64,000 nucleotides of DNA from Azospirillum sp. RU38E. GTDB taxonomy: Bacteria > Pseudomonadota > Alphaproteobacteria > Azospirillales > Azospirillaceae. Position 1 is the first letter of the stretch. Each line of letters starts with the position of its first letter. The notes beneath the pieces were generated by a model, which saw only the letters and a program-made list of their open reading frames with translations, was not told the origin of the DNA and made no database searches. Of the stretch, positions 1-10,029 are shown piece after piece. The stretch covers positions 744,001 through 808,000 of the forward strand of contig NZ_FZOI01000001.1 in NCBI RefSeq assembly GCF_900188385.1. Reading direction: 5' to 3'. A program made the position numbers and the translations under genes.

Positions 1-1
1 C

Positions 2-97
2 GACGGGGAACGCAGGGCCCAGGATCAGGCGCGCGCCGTGCGGGCCCGGCTGGATGCTGCCATTAACGGCCTGCAGGGCGTGTTGGAGGAAGGTTGA
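2..97 (+). CDS. C-terminal end of a DUF4164-type small coiled-coil protein (partial)
   Basis: The frame is open from base 2 and stops at TGA 95-97. It encodes about 31 residues rich in Arg, Ala, Gln and Leu, ending in a VLEEG-type tail. In many alphaproteobacteria the gene directly before zapA is a short DUF4164 coiled-coil protein with this kind of ending, so the call rests mostly on position. The stop codon is one base from the zapA start, which suggests translational coupling. The start and most of the protein lie outside the window. Confidence 0.55.
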   Translation, partial: DGERRAQDQARAVRARLDAAINGLQGVLEEG

Positions 98-98
98 G

Positions 99-467
99 AT
101 GCGGCGGGTCGATTTTACCCTGAATGGGCGCAGCCATTCGCTGAATTGCGAAGATGGGCAGGAAAAGCGGGTCGCTGATCTGGCCGCCTATATCGATACA
201 AGGATGCGGGAAATCACCGGTGGTGCCGGCGGCAATGATGTGCAGAACCTGCTGGTCACCTGTATGGTGCTGGCGGACGAGTTGCAGGAGGCGCGGGCTG
301 AGGTGCAGCGGCGGGGGAATGTGGTGACCTTGCCGTCCCTGTCGCAGCCCGCGGCCCCCATTCCGGCCCCGGTTTCCCGTCCATCGGATGATGCTGTGGT
401 GATTGCTGCCGTCGATGGTTTGGCAAAACGTATAGAAGACATTGCAGCGCGGCTCGAACGCACCTAG
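99..467 (+). CDS. zapA: Cell division protein ZapA
   Basis: Encodes 122 residues. ZapA binds and cross-links FtsZ protofilaments at the division ring. The N-terminal half has the family pattern: a beta hairpin with a NGRSHSL-like segment, then 'GQEKRVADLAAYID' and an 'LLVTCMVLADEL' helix typical of ZapA. The C-terminal third is a Pro/Ala linker followed by a short helix that may extend the coiled coil. I placed the start at ATG 99, because the codons upstream in this frame overlap the preceding gene and do not look like ZapA. The 6S RNA and a folate gene follow, the conserved zapA-ssrS-fau arrangement. The 3' end of the gene also carries the promoter of the 6S RNA. Confidence 0.93.
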   Translation: MRRVDFTLNGRSHSLNCEDGQEKRVADLAAYIDTRMREITGGAGGNDVQNLLVTCMVLADELQEARAEVQRRGNVVTLPSLSQPAAPIPAPVSRPSDDAVVIAAVDGLAKRIEDIAARLERT

Positions 468-470
468 ATT
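442..470 (+). promoter_or_regulatory. Sigma-70-type promoter for 6S RNA, inside the end of zapA
   Basis: TTGCAG (442-447) and TAGATT (465-470) are separated by exactly 17 bases and place transcription start near 476-478, at the 5' strand of the closing helix of the 6S RNA. The -10 overlaps the zapA stop codon. This is a sequence match only. Confidence 0.6.
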
Positions 471-474
471 AGGT

Positions 475-656
475 AACAGGAAGGCTGGCTGCCTGGTGCG
501 TCAGGCTGCTTTATCCCCGGGGCCGATAATCATTACCTCTGGGGGCTGTCCCTGTCGGCACCGTGGTGCCGGTATATGGCTCCCACCTGCTTGAGCAGGT
601 CACGAGGGATGGCTTACGCCAACGGCCAAGGTGGCCACCTTCCCACACATCCTGTT
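475..656 (+). ncRNA. ssrS: 6S RNA
   Basis: 6S RNA binds the sigma-70 RNA polymerase holoenzyme as a mimic of an open promoter. The location between zapA and 5-formyl-THF cyclo-ligase is the conserved one. The ends pair: AACAGGA (475-481) with TCCTGTT (650-656). Between them are 6S-like bulge-flanking segments, including CCTCTGGGGGCTGTCCCTG at about 536-554 and GAGGGATGGCTTACGCC near 604-620. An intrinsic terminator follows at 658-684. The ends are estimated from the closing helix and could be off by several bases. Confidence 0.85.
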
Positions 657-657
657 G

Positions 658-684
658 AAACGGCCCCGTATATGGGGCCGTTTT
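658..684 (+). terminator. Intrinsic terminator after 6S RNA
   Basis: An 8-9 bp stem (ACGGCCCC/GGGGCCGT) with a loop of about six bases is followed by TTTT. It lies directly after the 6S closing helix and 25 bases before the next gene, so it should end the 6S transcript while allowing some read-through. Confidence 0.8.
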
Positions 685-708
685 GCCATCCAGGCCAAGG
701 CATTCCCC

Positions 709-1353
709 ATGTCCGACAGCGCCCATCCCGTGGACCCGCAGGCCCTTGCCGAGGAGGTGGAGGCCAGCGTTGCCGCCAAGCGGGAGGCACGGCGCACCGC
801 CCGCGCCACCCGGGCCGCCTGTCACGCGGCGGCGGGCGACGCGGCCGAACAGCTGGCCGGGCGGGTGCATGATCTAGTGGCGCAGCTTTCCCCCACCGGT
901 CCCGCCACGGTGGCAGGCTATTGGCCCAAGGGGGATGAGCTGGATTTGCGCCCCACGCTGGAGATGCTGGCCCTGGCCGGGCATGGCGTCTGCCTGCCCG
1001 TCGTCTCAGGCGTGGCCTGGCCGCTGCTGTTCCGGCTCTGGCGGCCCGGCCATCCGCTGGTGCCGGGATCGTTCCGCATCATGGAACCCATGGCCGATGC
1101 GCCGCTGGCCCAGCCTTCCATCGTGCTGGTGCCGCTGCTGGCCTTTGACAAGGACGGCTGGCGGCTGGGCTATGGCGGCGGTTTCTATGACCGCACGCTG
1201 GCGGTGTTGCGCGACAGCGCACCGGTGGCGGCGGTGGGTATCGCCTATGCGGGCCAGGAAGTGCCCAGCGTGCCGCGCGACCCGTATGATCAGCAACTGG
1301 ACTGGCTGGTCACGGAAAAAGGGGTGAGCCGGTTCGCCCCCACCCAGCCATAA
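709..1353 (+). CDS. fau: 5-formyltetrahydrofolate cyclo-ligase
   Basis: Encodes 214 residues. The enzyme converts 5-formyl-THF to 5,10-methenyl-THF using ATP and so recycles this storage folate. Family features include the C-terminal 'VPLLAFDKDGWRLGYGGGFYDR' region, whose GYGGGFYDR is the signature folate/ATP segment, and an early KREAR-type basic helix. ATG 709 is chosen because an upstream in-frame start at 631 would place the 6S RNA terminator inside the gene. Its position after ssrS is conserved across proteobacteria. ymdB follows after 32 bases on the same strand, so the two are probably cotranscribed. Confidence 0.93.
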   Translation: MSDSAHPVDPQALAEEVEASVAAKREARRTARATRAACHAAAGDAAEQLAGRVHDLVAQLSPTGPATVAGYWPKGDELDLRPTLEMLALAGHGVCLPVVSGVAWPLLFRLWRPGHPLVPGSFRIMEPMADAPLAQPSIVLVPLLAFDKDGWRLGYGGGFYDRTLAVLRDSAPVAAVGIAYAGQEVPSVPRDPYDQQLDWLVTEKGVSRFAPTQP

Positions 1354-1385
1354 AAAATACCGGCGGTACGAAAGGCACTGTTCTT

Positions 1386-2228
1386 ATGCGTTTGATTTTC
1401 CTCGGCGATATCGTCGGTCGCAGCGGGCGGGAAGGGGTGCTGCGGCACCTGCCCGCCCTTCGGGAGAAGCTGAAGCCCGATTTCATCGTGGTGAATGGCG
1501 AGAATGCCGCCGGTGGTTTCGGCATCACCGACAAGATCGCGCAGGAACTGTTCGCTGCCGGGGTGGATTGCGTGACACTGGGCAACCATGCCTGGGATCA
1601 GAAGGAATTGCTGTCGCAGATCGACCGCATCCCCCAGCTGGTCCGCCCGATCAACTTCCCCGATGGCACGCCGGGGCGTGGCTATACGGTGCTGCCGGCC
1701 AAGAATGGCCGGCACAAGGTGATGGTGATTAATGCCATGGGCCGTGTCTTCATGGACCCGCTGGATGATCCGTTCCCCCCGGTGGAAAAGCTGCTGCGAA
1801 TCCATCAGCTGGGCGGGGCCCGCATGGGGCCGGCCGGGGTGGATGCCATCATCATGGATTTCCATGGCGAGGCCAGCTCTGAAAAGATGATCATGGGTCA
1901 TGTGCTGGATGGTCGCGCCAGCCTGGTGGTCGGCACCCATTGCCATGTGCCCACCGCCGACCTGCAGATCCTCAATGGCGGCACGGCCTATCAGACGGAT
2001 GCCGGCATGTGCGGTGACTATGACACCGTCATCGGCATGAAAAAGGAAGCCGCCATCCACAAGATGCTGCGCAAGATCCCCGGTGAGCGCTATTCCCCCG
2101 GTGAAAATGACGCGACGGTGAGTGTCTGCGGCGTGTTTGTGGAGACCGATGACCGTACCGGTCTGGCAAAGCGGGCCGAACCGATCCGCATTGGCGGTCG
2201 GCTCGGCCAGTCCATGCCGGTTTTATAA
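1386..2228 (+). CDS. ymdB: YmdB-family metallophosphoesterase
   Basis: Encodes 280 residues, the usual length for this TIGR00282-type family. Metal-binding motifs are visible in order: 'FLGDIVGRSG' near the N terminus (Asp), 'VVNGENAAGGFGI' (Asn), 'TLGNHAWD' (Asn-His), and the C-terminal 'VVGTHCHVPTAD' (His-x-His). Family members hydrolyse 2',3'-cyclic nucleotides and, in Bacillus, influence biofilm and sporulation choices; the role in alphaproteobacteria is not established. It probably shares a transcript with the preceding folate gene. A short GC hairpin with a T run follows the stop. Confidence 0.88.
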   Translation: MRLIFLGDIVGRSGREGVLRHLPALREKLKPDFIVVNGENAAGGFGITDKIAQELFAAGVDCVTLGNHAWDQKELLSQIDRIPQLVRPINFPDGTPGRGYTVLPAKNGRHKVMVINAMGRVFMDPLDDPFPPVEKLLRIHQLGGARMGPAGVDAIIMDFHGEASSEKMIMGHVLDGRASLVVGTHCHVPTADLQILNGGTAYQTDAGMCGDYDTVIGMKKEAAIHKMLRKIPGERYSPGENDATVSVCGVFVETDDRTGLAKRAEPIRIGGRLGQSMPVL

Positions 2229-2243
2229 GTTCCCTCAGCCCGC

Positions 2244-2265
2244 GGGCCGGCAATCGCCGGCCTTT
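2244..2265 (+). terminator. Short hairpin with T run after ymdB
   Basis: GGCCGGC (2245-2251), AATC loop, GCCGGCC (2256-2262), then TTT. It sits between convergent genes. A very similar hairpin with an AGTC loop occurs at about 60064-60080, so it may also be part of a small repeat family. Confidence 0.55.
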
Positions 2266-2277
2266 CAGGGGCCAAGT

Positions 2278-3267
2278 CTATAAAATCCGTGGCGCCCCCG
2301 GCAGGCGGCGCCATTCATCGTCGGGCAGCAGGATGTCGATGCTGGCCGGCCCTTCCGCTGGCAGCAGCCCTTCCAGCGGAAGGGCGAAACCGCATTGGCC
2401 ATCCCCATAGCCGGCGGCGGCGACATCCGGCCGGGGCAGGGTGGCCAGCATTTCCATCCCCGCGCCATCATTCACCACCAGCCGCAGCCGCACCGGGCCA
2501 CCGGCCGGATCATAGGCCCAGCCATGGGCATGACCATCCTGGATGCCGTCAAACCAACCCTGGATGCGGCCTGGTGCCCGGTAATGCAGCGGCAGCCCCT
2601 GGAAATCCATATAAAGCGGGCTTTCCGGGCCATCCCGAAAGGCCCGCCAGCGCTGCCGCACTTCATCGGCCGGCATATAGGGTGTCAGCTTGGCCAGGGC
2701 CATGACATCGGCCAGACGGTGCGGCCGTTCGGCCCAGCCTTCGCCACAGGGGGGCGGAAGCTCCCCGGTCAGGGCCGGTGCCAGCCGTTCCAGCAGGTTC
2801 AGCACGGCCCCCAGGGCCAGATCGGACAGGCTGCGATGGCCGATGCCGGCAGGGATGGCGAAACGTTCCACCGCCAGGATGGGGCCGGAATCGACAGGCA
2901 ATTGCATCAGGTGCGCCGTGGCGCCGAAGCTGGCGGCCCCTTCGTAAAGGGCCAGATGCAGGGCACCGGAACCGGGATATTCCGGCGGTGCCGGATGCAG
3001 GTTGACCGCCCCCGCGGTGCAGCGTGCCAGCAATGCCGCCGGCACCACCTGCCCGAAGCAGATGGTGATCAGCCGCACCCGCTGGCCTTCCGATGCCGTC
3101 AAGGCAGCATCCAGCCCGGCCAGATCATGCGCCAGGGTAATGGCAATATCCGGATTGGCCGCTGCCAGCAGCTGGGCGGCGGTTGTCGCCAGATGCGGCG
3201 GTGACAGCAGCACCAGCGCGTCCAGCGACGGGGAAGGAGCCGCTACCTCTGCCAGCACCTCGTCCAT
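2278..3267 (-). CDS. Formyltransferase-family protein with extra C-terminal domain
   Basis: Encodes 329 residues. The N-terminal ~200 residues form a formyltransferase fold like that of Met-tRNA and sugar formyltransferases. The catalytic set is intact: Asn89-x-His91 in 'VNLHPAPPEYPG', a G-x-T-x-H segment, and Asp126 in 'VDSGPI'. The last ~95 residues contain 'GWFDGIQDGHAHGWAYDP', a motif resembling the GWA repeat domains attached to some bacterial glycosyltransferases. It is therefore not a standard methionyl-tRNA formyltransferase; the substrate is unknown and an amino-sugar or surface glycan is possible. ATG 3265-3267 overlaps the trpE stop by one base (TGATG), indicating coupling. A TTG one codon upstream is an alternative start. 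Confidence 0.65.
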   Translation of the reverse strand: MDEVLAEVAAPSPSLDALVLLSPPHLATTAAQLLAAANPDIAITLAHDLAGLDAALTASEGQRVRLITICFGQVVPAALLARCTAGAVNLHPAPPEYPGSGALHLALYEGAASFGATAHLMQLPVDSGPILAVERFAIPAGIGHRSLSDLALGAVLNLLERLAPALTGELPPPCGEGWAERPHRLADVMALAKLTPYMPADEVRQRWRAFRDGPESPLYMDFQGLPLHYRAPGRIQGWFDGIQDGHAHGWAYDPAGGPVRLRLVVNDGAGMEMLATLPRPDVAAAGYGDGQCGFALPLEGLLPAEGPASIDILLPDDEWRRLPGAPRIL

Positions 3268-4781
3268 CAAATGGACCCTCGCTCCTGGGCGAAGCGCACG
3301 GCCTCCTCAGCGGCCTTGAACAGGGCTTTGGCCTTGTTCACCGTTTCCTGATACTCGGCCTCCGGATCGCTGTCGGCCACCACGCCACCGCCGGCCTGCA
3401 CATGCATCACCCCGTCCTTCAGCACGGCGGTGCGCAGCGCGATGCAGGTATCCATGCTGCCATTGGCGGCGAAATAGCCGATGCAGCCGCCATAGATGCC
3501 GCGCCGGGTCTTTTCCAGCTCGTCGATGATCTCCATCGCCCGCACCTTGGGCGCCCCTGACACGGTGCCCGCCGGGAAGCCCGCCACCAGCGCCTCAATC
3601 GGCGTGAATTTCGGGTTCAGCTTGCCTTCCACGTTGGAGACGATGTGCATGACGTGGGAGTAATATTCGATGGTGTATTTCTCCGTCACCGTCACGGTGC
3701 CGGTCTGCGCCACCCGGCCCACATCATTGCGGCCCAGATCCAGCAGCATCAGATGTTCGGCCAGTTCCTTGGGGTCGGACAGCAGGTCGGCCGCCAGCGC
3801 CTTATCCTCCGCCGCATCCTTGCCGCGCCGCCTTGTGCCGGCGATGGGGCGGATGGTAACGGTATCGTCGCGCAGCCGCACCAGGATTTCCGGGCTGGAG
3901 CCCACCACCGACAGGTGCCCGAAATCCAGGAAGAACATGAAGGGCGACGGGTTCAGCCGGCGCAGCGCGCGGTACAGCGCAAAGGGCGGCAGGGCGAAGG
4001 GCACGGAGAAACGCTGGCTGGGCACGACCTGGAAGATGTCGCCGGCGCGGATATACTCCTTCGCCTTCTCCACGATGCCGTAATATTCCTGCACCGCCGT
4101 GTTAGAGCTGGGGGCCGGCAGCGCCGTCACCTCCAACGTCGTCTCATGCGCGGCGGGAACCGGGCCTTCCAGGTCGGCCACGGTTTCCGCCAGCAGGGTG
4201 CGGGCGGCGGCATAGGCATCGGCGGCGGACAGGCCGGCCACCGGCCGCACCGGCGTCACTACCGTCACCACATTCTCAATCCCGTCGAAAATGGCCATGA
4301 CCGTCGGGCGGATCATGATGCTGTCTTCGACATTCAGCTCATTGGGGTTGCTGTCCGGCAGCCGTTCCATCAGCCGGACCATGTCATAGCCCAGATAGCC
4401 GAACAGCCCGGCCGACATGGGCGGCAGTTCCGCTGGCAGGTCGATGCGCGATTCGTCCAGCAAGGCGGCCAGCACCTTCAGCGGGTCGCCCGCACATGGG
4501 GTGAAGCTGTCGGGATCGGCCGCCGCGTTGCGGTTGATCTCCGACGCCGTACCCCGGCAGCGCCAGATCAAATCCGGCTTCAATCCGATCAGGGAATAGC
4601 GGCCGCGCACCGACCCGCCGGTCACCGATTCCAGCAGGAAGCTGTTGGCGCGGCCGCGCCCCAGCTTCAGCATGGCGGAGACAGGCGTGTCCAGGTCGCT
4701 GACCAGTCGCGTCCACAGAACCTGGGCCTGGCCGGATTCGTAGCTGCGGATAAAAGCGCTTTCGTCGGGGAAGGTGCGCAC
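3267..4781 (-). CDS. trpE: Anthranilate synthase component I
   Basis: Encodes 504 residues, normal for TrpE. It makes anthranilate from chorismate with ammonia supplied by TrpG, the first step of tryptophan synthesis. The N-terminal 'LLESVTGGSVRGRYSLIG' is the tryptophan feedback site. The C-terminal chorismate-binding half shows 'GDIFQVVPSQRF', 'PSPFMFFLDFG', 'RPIAGTRRRG', 'DLGRNDVGRV' and 'FPAGTVSGAPKVRAMEII'. There is no fused glutaminase, and no trpG, trpD or trpC follows, so the operon is split. Only six bases separate it from the upstream ppiD stop, and its own stop overlaps the next gene. Confidence 0.96.
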   Translation of the reverse strand: MRTFPDESAFIRSYESGQAQVLWTRLVSDLDTPVSAMLKLGRGRANSFLLESVTGGSVRGRYSLIGLKPDLIWRCRGTASEINRNAAADPDSFTPCAGDPLKVLAALLDESRIDLPAELPPMSAGLFGYLGYDMVRLMERLPDSNPNELNVEDSIMIRPTVMAIFDGIENVVTVVTPVRPVAGLSAADAYAAARTLLAETVADLEGPVPAAHETTLEVTALPAPSSNTAVQEYYGIVEKAKEYIRAGDIFQVVPSQRFSVPFALPPFALYRALRRLNPSPFMFFLDFGHLSVVGSSPEILVRLRDDTVTIRPIAGTRRRGKDAAEDKALAADLLSDPKELAEHLMLLDLGRNDVGRVAQTGTVTVTEKYTIEYYSHVMHIVSNVEGKLNPKFTPIEALVAGFPAGTVSGAPKVRAMEIIDELEKTRRGIYGGCIGYFAANGSMDTCIALRTAVLKDGVMHVQAGGGVVADSDPEAEYQETVNKAKALFKAAEEAVRFAQERGSI

Positions 4782-4787
4782 GGCCGC

Positions 4788-6677
4788 TTACTCCTGCGGG
4801 CGATACATGGTGTCGATGACCGACCGGTTGATGGTGACGCCGTAGCGTGCCCGCAGACCAGCCAGATATTGCAGCATCAGGTCCGAGGCCATGGCTTCCG
4901 CCATGTTGCTGCTCAGCATATTGATGGCTGTGGCAGCCTGCACCAGGGACGGATCGGCGGGGATGATTTCCACCAGCTTGGCCACCACCTGGCCGCTGCT
5001 GCTGGCCCCCACCGCAACTGTGTCGGGCTTGGCGGCGAACATCGGTTCAAACAGGCTGGCCGGCAGGGAGAGGTTGGGGCCACCGGCGCGGCGCATCGGT
5101 TCGCTGCGCTGGACCAGGGCACCGGTGATGCCGGCGGCGGCATCCTTGGGCGTTGCCCCGGCGCGCAGCTTCTCGGCCACTTCCTCGGCCTTCTTCTTGG
5201 CCGTGGCGGCCTTCTGCTCGGCCTGCCAATCGGCCAGAACCTGGCCCTTTACCTCTGCCAGCGGCTTCACGGCCGACGGGGTGACGGCATCGACATGCAC
5301 GACATAGAAGGCATCGCTGCCAGCCTCTGCCACGCTGCCATTCTGGCCTTCGGGCAGGGAGAAGGCGTTGGTCAGAATGGCGTCCGCTGTCGGCAGACCG
5401 TCGGTCTTCGCCACGCCCTTCTTGTCCTTGCCCTGGTTGTCCACGCCATCCAGCTTGATGGTGCGGCCACCGAACTCCTTCACGGCATCGGCCACCGGGG
5501 TGCCATTGGCCAGGGCGTCCTCCAGCTTGGTGGAGGCTTCATAGAGCTTGTCGATGGATTTTTCCTGACGGACCTTGGCGGTCACCTCGTCCTTCACTTC
5601 CGCCAGGGTGCGGGTACCACCGGCCTTGATGGTGCTGACCAGGGCGACGTGGAAACCAAACGCGCTTTCCACCGGGCCGACGGGCTTGCCCTGTTCGGCG
5701 GTGAAGACCGGCTCGGCCAGTTCCGCCGGCAGGTCGGCCTTCAGCACATCGTCCAGCTTCACGGCTTCCTGCTTGGCGTCCTTGGCCACCTGTTCCAGCG
5801 TCTTGCCGCCCTGAATGGCGGCCAGCGCCTTGTCGGCAGCGGCTTTGTCCGGGAAGACGATCTGGGTCAGGGTCCGGCGCTCAGCCGTCACATAGTCAGC
5901 CTGGTGAGCGTCATAATATTCCTGGCGCTGTTCATCGCTGACCTGGATTTCCTTGGCCAGGGCCGAGGCTTCGATCAGACCGATGGTCAGGTCACGATAT
6001 TCCGGTGCCGTGTAGCGCACGGCCTTGTCCTGGTGGAACTGGGCCAGCACCGCCTCTTCCGGGGCGGGCGCGTCCGGCATGGCGGTGTTGGGAATGGTCA
6101 CCAGATCGAAACGCCGGGCCTCCTCCCGATAGCGGAACAGCTGTTCGGCCAGGGCGCGGGGCACGGTCGTGCCAGCGGTGATGGCGCCGGCAATGTCACC
6201 CTGCGCCAGATCGGCCCGCACCTGCTCGGCAAAGCCATGCTCGGTATAGCCATTCTGGGCCAGCAGGGCGCGCATCAGCGCCGGGTCGAACTGGCCCAGC
6301 CCGTTCTTGAAGGCCGGCACCTTGGAAACCATGTCCACCACGGTCTGGTCGGCGATGCGGATGCCGGCATCCTCCGCCGCCTTCAGCAGCAGGGTGCGCT
6401 GGATCAGCTGTTCCAGGGCCCGGTCCACCAGACCCAGCTGGCGGGCCTTGGCTTCATCGAAGTCCGGCCCCATCACCTGACGCAGGCGGTTGATCTCCGC
6501 CTTGAACTCGCGGTCCAGTTCCTGCGGCGTGATGTTGGTATCGCCCACCTTGGCGACACCGGTCTGCACGCCGCGCGTGATGTCGCCGATGCCCCAGACG
6601 GCAAAGCTGATGATCAGGACGACGAACAGGATCTTGACGACCCAGGAGCCGGCGGTGCTGCGGATGATCTGGAGCAT
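4788..6677 (-). CDS. ppiD: Periplasmic peptidyl-prolyl isomerase / SurA-N chaperone, PpiD type
   Basis: Encodes 629 residues, close to PpiD length. PpiD is an inner-membrane-anchored periplasmic chaperone near the Sec translocon. A single N-terminal membrane segment lies at about residues 12-32 ('VVKILFVVLIISFAVWGIGD'). SurA-N-like helices follow ('ELDREFKAEINRLRQ', 'ALEQLIQRTLLLKAAEDAGI'). A parvulin-like domain occupies roughly 255-350, ending in 'VGPVESAFGFHVALV', and a long helical tail completes it. The parvulin domain looks diverged, so isomerase activity is uncertain. It is first in an operon with trpE. The 253 bases to the divergent tpiA should hold both promoters. Confidence 0.82.
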   Translation of the reverse strand: MLQIIRSTAGSWVVKILFVVLIISFAVWGIGDITRGVQTGVAKVGDTNITPQELDREFKAEINRLRQVMGPDFDEAKARQLGLVDRALEQLIQRTLLLKAAEDAGIRIADQTVVDMVSKVPAFKNGLGQFDPALMRALLAQNGYTEHGFAEQVRADLAQGDIAGAITAGTTVPRALAEQLFRYREEARRFDLVTIPNTAMPDAPAPEEAVLAQFHQDKAVRYTAPEYRDLTIGLIEASALAKEIQVSDEQRQEYYDAHQADYVTAERRTLTQIVFPDKAAADKALAAIQGGKTLEQVAKDAKQEAVKLDDVLKADLPAELAEPVFTAEQGKPVGPVESAFGFHVALVSTIKAGGTRTLAEVKDEVTAKVRQEKSIDKLYEASTKLEDALANGTPVADAVKEFGGRTIKLDGVDNQGKDKKGVAKTDGLPTADAILTNAFSLPEGQNGSVAEAGSDAFYVVHVDAVTPSAVKPLAEVKGQVLADWQAEQKAATAKKKAEEVAEKLRAGATPKDAAAGITGALVQRSEPMRRAGGPNLSLPASLFEPMFAAKPDTVAVGASSSGQVVAKLVEIIPADPSLVQAATAINMLSSNMAEAMASDLMLQYLAGLRARYGVTINRSVIDTMYRPQE

Positions 6678-6930
6678 GGAGGCTGACGCATGGTTTCCGT
6701 AAGGAGCGGTACGCAGGATCGCGCATCCGCCGCCCCGGCATGGCAGCCGGGGAGCGCGGCATCATAGGGAAGGGGGGCGCCGGCGGCAAGCCTGGGGGAA
6801 ACATGGGCGTAGCCGATTTGCCTCGCATGGCGTTTCAAGCCCCAGGCTGGTAAACCGGGTGTCACAAAACGGCAAAAGCCGAATAAAGGGGCCGGTCTGC
6901 CCGGTCCCCATAATAAGTGAGGATCTTGAA

Positions 6931-7683
6931 ATGACCGATCGTTATCTGATCGCCGGCAATTGGAAGATGCATTGCCGTCGGCAGGACGGCTTTGCCCTGG
7001 CCCAGGCGCTGGCGGAGAAGGCGGGGGCTGCCCCGCATCCGCGATTCGACCTGTTGCTCTGCCCGCCGGCGACCCTGGTGGAAACGGTGACCCGCGCCGT
7101 TGCCGGCAGTGCTGTTCTGGTGGGCGGGCAGGATTGCCATGCCGACGCGCAGGGCGCCCATACTGGCGATATCGCTGCTGAAATGCTGGCTGATCTGGGG
7201 GCCCGTTTCGTGATTGTCGGCCATTCGGAGCGCCGGCAGAATCACGGGGAAACCGATGCGCAGGTGAAGGCCAAAGCCGCCGCAGCACTCCGCGCCGGCC
7301 TGACCGCCATTGTCTGCGTGGGCGAAACGGAGCCGGAGCGCGATGCCGGGCAGGCGGAATCGGTGGTGATTGCCCATGTCACGGGCTCCATCCCCGCCGG
7401 TGCCAATGCCGATAATCTGGTGGTGGCCTATGAGCCGCTCTGGGCCATCGGCACTGGCCGTACCCCGACAATTGCCGACATTGCAGCCATGCACGCCACC
7501 ATCCGGCGCACCCTGGCGGGGCTGGTGGAGCAGCCGGAGCGGGTGCGCATTCTCTATGGCGGCTCGGTCAAGGCCAGCAATGCCGCCGAAATCTTGGCCG
7601 TGGCCGATGTGGATGGCGCCCTGGTTGGCGGTGCCAGCCTGAAGGCGGATGAGTTCTGGTCCATTGCGCAATCCTGCCTGTGA
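6931..7683 (+). CDS. tpiA: Triosephosphate isomerase
   Basis: Encodes 250 residues. It interconverts dihydroxyacetone phosphate and glyceraldehyde 3-phosphate in the cytoplasm. All catalytic elements are present: Lys12 in 'IAGNWKM', His98 in 'VGHSERR', Glu168 in 'VAYEPLWAIGTG' (with the flexible loop), and the C-terminal phosphate-binding 'YGGSVKASN' and 'GGASLK'. ATG 6931 begins exactly at the family N terminus; longer in-frame extensions upstream are not conserved. secG follows 155 bases downstream, a common alphaproteobacterial order (tpiA-secG-pyrG). Confidence 0.97.
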   Translation: MTDRYLIAGNWKMHCRRQDGFALAQALAEKAGAAPHPRFDLLLCPPATLVETVTRAVAGSAVLVGGQDCHADAQGAHTGDIAAEMLADLGARFVIVGHSERRQNHGETDAQVKAKAAAALRAGLTAIVCVGETEPERDAGQAESVVIAHVTGSIPAGANADNLVVAYEPLWAIGTGRTPTIADIAAMHATIRRTLAGLVEQPERVRILYGGSVKASNAAEILAVADVDGALVGGASLKADEFWSIAQSCL

Positions 7684-7838
7684 CACTTCGCTCTGGCATG
7701 TCGCGGCGTGAGCGGTTAAACAGGCGGCGAGTTTCATGACGTTGCAGCGCCGGCTGCTCCCCCCAGGGGGCGGCCGGCCGCTTCTATGGGTGCACGGTGC
7801 GCCTGCGGCATGGCAAAAATGTCTCTGGGGAATTGCGG

Positions 7839-8171
7839 ATGCAAACGGTAGTCCTGGTGGTGCATCTGCTGATCACGGTCGCGTTGATCGGCGTTGTACT
7901 GGTGCAGAAGTCCGAGGGCGGTGGCCTGGGGATTGGGGGCGGCACGATGGGTGGTTTCATGACCGCCCGTGGCAGCGCCAATCTGCTGACCCGCACCACC
8001 GCCATTCTGGCGGCGGCCTTTTTCTGCACCAGCCTGATCCTGGCGATCATGGCCGGCACCAAGGGTGGCAGCAGCAGCATGTTCGATCGTCTGCCGGCGC
8101 CCGCCGCCGAGCAGCCGGCCAGCACTGCGCCCGCCGCCCCGGCTCAGCCCACGGTTCCCGTCGGCCAGTAA
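7839..8171 (+). CDS. secG: Preprotein translocase subunit SecG
   Basis: Encodes 110 residues. SecG is a small component of the SecYEG channel. There are two membrane helices, at about residues 3-21 and 48-70, joined by the conserved cytoplasmic loop 'VLVQKSEGGGLGIGGG'. A Pro/Ala-rich tail follows, common in alphaproteobacterial SecG. The start is ATG 7839, which puts the first helix directly at the N terminus. A strong terminator follows at 8213-8240, so pyrG probably has its own promoter. Confidence 0.95.
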   Translation: MQTVVLVVHLLITVALIGVVLVQKSEGGGLGIGGGTMGGFMTARGSANLLTRTTAILAAAFFCTSLILAIMAGTKGGSSSMFDRLPAPAAEQPASTAPAAPAQPTVPVGQ

Positions 8172-8212
8172 GGCCGGCGCCACCGGCGTGGCTTTAGCCT
8201 GACGGATAGGTG

Positions 8213-8240
8213 AAGAGGCGGCGGAAATGCCGCCTCTTTC
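8213..8240 (+). terminator. Intrinsic terminator after secG
   Basis: AAGAGGCGGC (8213-8222) pairs with GCCGCCTCTT (8229-8238) around a six-base loop, followed by further T residues. Confidence 0.85.
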
Positions 8241-8372
8241 CGTTAGGGCATGAATATGGTGGAGTACGGGGCACACGGCCCCGGATGATCAATTTATTGG
8301 GCCGTTCGGCCCGTTCCCGGATTGCGGATGGGCCATCAAGGCCCAGGACCATCGGCACGGACGTAAGGTTAG

Positions 8373-10007
<1,635 letters not shown>

Positions 10008-10029
10008 TCCTGTTGCGTTGATGCAGAAC

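Noticed and set aside
3645-6686. A 1013-codon open frame on the plus strand
   Set aside because: It is entirely antisense to trpE and ppiD, which have full family motifs. Its His/Gly/Gln/Arg-rich composition is that of a GC-rich shadow frame.
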